DNA from: Monarcha castaneiventris obscurior
Lineage: Eukaryota > Chordata > Aves > Passeriformes > Monarchidae
DNA: 64,000 nt
Assembly (NCBI GenBank): GCA_026261815.1
Contig: JAMPIT010000174.1
Span: 14,942,001 to 15,006,000 of the forward strand
Direction: 5' to 3'
Positions within the stretch are counted from its first letter, which is position 1; each line of letters starts with the position of its first letter. Position numbers and translations under genes: made by a program. The notes under the pieces are model-generated. The model ran no database searches. It was given only the letters and a program-made list of their open reading frames with translations, and was not told where the DNA came from. Of the stretch, positions 60,484 to 64,000 are shown piece by piece.

Positions 60484-60618
60484 CAGGACTTGTGAGGGCT
60501 CCCAGAGCACCAGTCGTTGTGGAGAGAGGGTTTGCATTGGTGGTGGTAGCTGAGGTCTGGGCGGCGGCTGCTGCGGCTGCTAAAGTTGCCAAATTCTGTA
60601 ATTGTAAAGCGTTCATGC
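60484..60618 (-). CDS. CELF2: CELF2 coding exon (linker with alanine run)
   Basis: A 135-nt exon bounded by CTCTGCATAG at its 5' side and AGTCCTG|GTAAGA at its 3' side, phase 1 at both ends. It encodes GMNALQLQNLATLAAAAAAA, then QTSATTTNANPLSTTTGALG, then ALTSP. It contains a run of seven alanines and a T/S/N-rich stretch in the divergent linker between RRM2 and RRM3. Mammalian CELF2 has a very similar segment (TSATSTNANPLSTTSSALGALTSP, from memory), so the exon is well conserved with minor S/T changes. The alanine codons are mostly GCC and GCA, without evidence of expansion. The previous coding exon lies outside the window. Confidence 0.95.
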
Positions 60619-63600
60619 CTATGCAGAGAAGCAATAGGATTAATTAAGACAGGTAATAATCATTATCATAATCACAATTGTCAAAAAGTGCTGTTTTTAA
60701 TGGTCATGGAGCTTGGGGTGTACCTTGCCAATAAACTCAATTCTTTTCACTCCCAGGACATCTATAATCTGGAACCACCTCTTACAGTTCCTGAAGAGTA
60801 TCTCTCATCTCTCTACCTTGGAGTTGAGAGAATTTACCAAAGACACCAGTCTATACCACAGGAAAATTAAACCTGGTTTGTGCCTCTTCTAAGGGAAGAG
60901 TAGAATTAAAAGTCATTTAAACTCTGCGTGAAGCCCAGGCACAATATTATTTCCTGACACAATGGGGGATGTAAAGAAGATAGCTAGCATTTAAAACACA
61001 TTCTGGACAGGGTCATGTAATTGGGATGAATAAAATTTGTTTCTCATGTCTCCTCTGAATATAACTACTAAGGTTACACTGTGCAGTAGCCAGTAATTGT
61101 GCTCAATTTCCTTTTGATGGTTCATTTCTAAAAACATATATGAACAAAGTACATCAAATTAGTATCAGCCTGACCACAGAGCCATCATTGAGACAGGGAT
61201 TTTCAGGCTGTAGGTCTGGACTATGATATCAAGTCTACTGAGTCATCTGTCGCTTCATGATTTTAGAAGATGTGGGGGAGATACACCATCATTTTAGTGA
61301 GAACCTTAAAGAAATGGAGGTATTTAAATAGCCAAGGTTTAATTCAGATGGCAAGCAAAAAAGGACAAACAATAAAGAGAACTTTTGTGAAATGGAAAAA
61401 AAAGATGATTAAGGAACAGCCAATGGCATACATTTGCTTAAATCTGAGGAACAGAACTTCGTCTCTCCAGAGGCATTCAAAAGAACATTCCTTTTACCTT
61501 GGACTAGATAAAGTACTTGGGAACTGACTCTAAGGTGAAATACTTCAGTAACAGCTAAAGTGCAGATATAAGATGGGTGCTAGCATTAACCAGACTGGAT
61601 CCTTCTCAGGATGCCCTGAGTAAGACCAGCTATCCCCAGGAGTGATGTTCAGACTGGGCATTTACACAAGGATGTAAGAGACATGGTTTGGATGGTGGTG
61701 AGAGATCATCCTTTGGGTTTGGACATATGAAGGAGCTCTGTGAGGGCCTGAGCCCTCAACAGAGTTGAAAAAGTGCAAAAATGCGAAAGACTAAAAGAGT
61801 TTTATTATGTTCCTGTAGTCTTGATAACACAAGTACGCTCACAAAAGGTTAGGTAGAAAGAGCAATACCTTTTCTAGACCTAGTGATAGAGCTGGGAAGA
61901 CTGCATGAGTGCTGGGGAATACTCAAACAAGAAGAGCTTGAATGCCTAGAAACTTGTCTGATTTTTTCTGAATGTTAGTTTGCTAACAAGAGATATTACT
62001 TTTCCCTGCACACTTTGTATCTCAAACAGGGGAGCTTAACAACAACTTAGAGAAAATGAAAACAAGAGAGTTTAAATAAAATACTTGGTAAGTATGTTTG
62101 AGAAGAAAAAAAATGCAATGAAGGAGAGGTATGTTCTCGGAATTCAGAACTCCTTCAGTAATGGAGTGTGATATTACTTTCAAACACATGTATGGCAGAC
62201 TCGGGTTAGTACAATCAACAATCTCCATAAAGAGGAATTCTTACTGTCACAGCATTAGGCACTGTGAAATGAACCTTGATATAAGCATCTATTTGTGAGT
62301 AAAGCCCCAAATTTAAACACAGCATGTTCCAACAGGCCTCAGGGGAGGACCTAATTTGACTGAGGTTCTAATGTCGGTGTCTTGGTCAATGCCCAAATTC
62401 AGTTCAGATGTTGGTGTTTTTGAAAATGTGATGCAATTACAGTGGTGGGAATTTTAAATTTTAGTTGATCCAAGATACACCAATTCATAGCCTGGAGCCA
62501 GAACAAGACACTTGGAGAAATTACGTGACCAAGAAAGCTCTATAAGGTTTCTTTTGGAGGCTAAAGAGCATATTAAAAGATAAGGCTTTTCTCAAACACT
62601 ACCAATCCAAACTATTTTGCAAGACACAGTTCAGATAGAAATTCAGGTATGCAAACAACATTGTCTTATTTTTTTAAATTACTTATCTGACTTAATTGCT
62701 TGCCTTGGGTGTATTTTTTTCCCCACCAAAGAATTATCGTGCTTTGATAGTAAGATTGCAGATTATTTCAAGCAAGATTTTGGGGATGGAGAAGACTTAA
62801 GCTGGGGCTCAATTCTTTGTGAACAAAGCAGTCAGTATTTCTCAAAATGAGATATAGAATTAATTTTCATCCTGGGCTGTTACTGGTCCTCAATTATCAT
62901 TTACCTTCCTGTTTCATAAGGAGCATAAGTAATTCAGCGAAGAATATCCAGAAAACATTGCTGGTCTTCACTGAGGCTGTATTTTGTGCCATTCTGTAAC
63001 AAGGATTTGGGAAAGCAGTGGGTTGCTCTCCTCCAGAGGAATGGCTTTCCATCACCCACTGTTTAGTTATTCATCAAAAGGATCAGTCATAACCAGCTTA
63101 TATTTCTTCTGTGTGGAGGTTTCTTTGGACTTTTAAATGGAATGCATGGTAGGATTAAGTAATTGTGGTGAATACAGAAGGGGTCTAGAGGAGAGCCTAG
63201 GCCAGACAAGGTCAACAGGCAGCAGAGCAAACAACTGCTCTGTCTGCACTCATGAATCACCCTTGCACCTCTGTGGATGTAAAACAAATACCATCATTGC
63301 CTCATCCCACAAAAACTTTTTTTTTTCATAGTGGGACATTTTCTGTATAAGCACAGGAGGAAACCATAAATTTGGCAAATTAGTTTCAATGCCCAATGAA
63401 GATGAACGAACAAGAACTTGGTGGTGATGAAGTTGTCTCCCCATCCAGTTTGTTTTACTGTAGAGGTGACTGTAAGACCCTGGCCACAAAACAGCCTGCA
63501 GATGTTACAGGGTGTCAGCTTGGGTCTCTGCAGGATGAAAAACTGCTGGCTGTTGTCACACTTGGGTAATAGAAGGACAGCAAAGACCCCCACTGAATTG

Positions 63601-64000
63601 AGCACCCAGATGTGACTGTCAGCAAGAGCTCATGGCACACACTGTCACCCAGCATGCTCTAGAGCCCATTTTGTCAACAGTTTTATCACTTAATATGCAT
63701 CCTCTTTAGGATCCTCTGTCTGCTCAAATATCTGAAAAATAAGTCCTGTCATCACTGTTTCATGTTCCCCAGGCATTTTACCATTACTGCTCTCTCTTTA
63801 TTGGTTTCTCCCATCAACTTGTCAGGAGTGTCAACATCCCACTTGCTTGGACAAACTTGGAGGAGGGAAACCAAATGCTCTCAAGTCCAGACCCCAAAAG
63901 TACTTTGCTTTCAAATGGGGATTTTTGGTTCAATTGAACCTCAGCTGAGGTACAGTTCTGAAGTTCTGTGGGATGAATCTGCCCTCTCATTCTCTCCCCT
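60619..64000 (-). other. CELF2: CELF2 intron, continuing beyond the window
   Basis: The sequence is 5' of the exon at 60484-60618 on the transcript strand. No further exon, RNA gene or clear transposon was recognised. The many short open frames have no supporting features. The preceding coding exon must lie to the right of position 64000. Confidence 0.7.

Overview
The window is non-coding-rich vertebrate DNA, almost certainly from a bird. The evidence is many CR1 LINE fragments on both strands (several with the characteristic CR1 3' end), a solo LTR resembling avian ERVL-type LTRs, long introns, GT-AG splice sites and AT-rich intergenic sequence. There are no operons, ribosome binding sites or other prokaryotic features. 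Almost all the short open frames are chance ORFs or products of repeats.

The one protein-coding gene I can support is the 3' half of CELF2 (CUGBP Elav-like family member 2), on the minus strand. Five coding exons are visible, read from high to low coordinate: 60484-60618, 41752/41764-41883, 34874-35053/35071, 32234-32377 and 26887-27014 (with the stop). They join in a single reading frame (every junction is phase 1). They encode the end of the divergent linker, including an alanine run, and the whole of RRM3 plus the basic C-terminus. The residues [33 protein letters not shown] and AAIQAMNGF fit CELF2 rather than CELF1. Upstream exons (RRM1, RRM2) lie beyond the right edge.

Layout. Positions 1 to about 18870 are the intergenic flank 3' of CELF2, with scattered CR1 remnants. 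About 18900-26886 reads as the long AU-rich CELF2 3'UTR, whose end is uncertain. It holds candidate poly(A) signals, a GU-rich stretch that CELF proteins themselves could bind, an exon-like open frame with good splice-site flanks, and a near-perfect hairpin. Positions 26887-60618 are coding exons and introns, carrying a (CCTT)n array, a (GAGGA)48 array, an LTR, a MIR-like SINE and more CR1. Positions 60619-64000 are the start of the next intron upstream.

The best leads are RNA-level. They are a pre-miRNA-like hairpin at 18872-18954 that folds better on the CELF2-sense strand and holds an AATAAA at its stem-loop junction; a proximal AATAAA in the loop of two mutually exclusive helices at 26484-26555; an exon-like 76-codon block at 19482-19709; and paired tandem splice sites that give in-frame CELF2 variants. 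I see no evidence of a novel multi-gene system.
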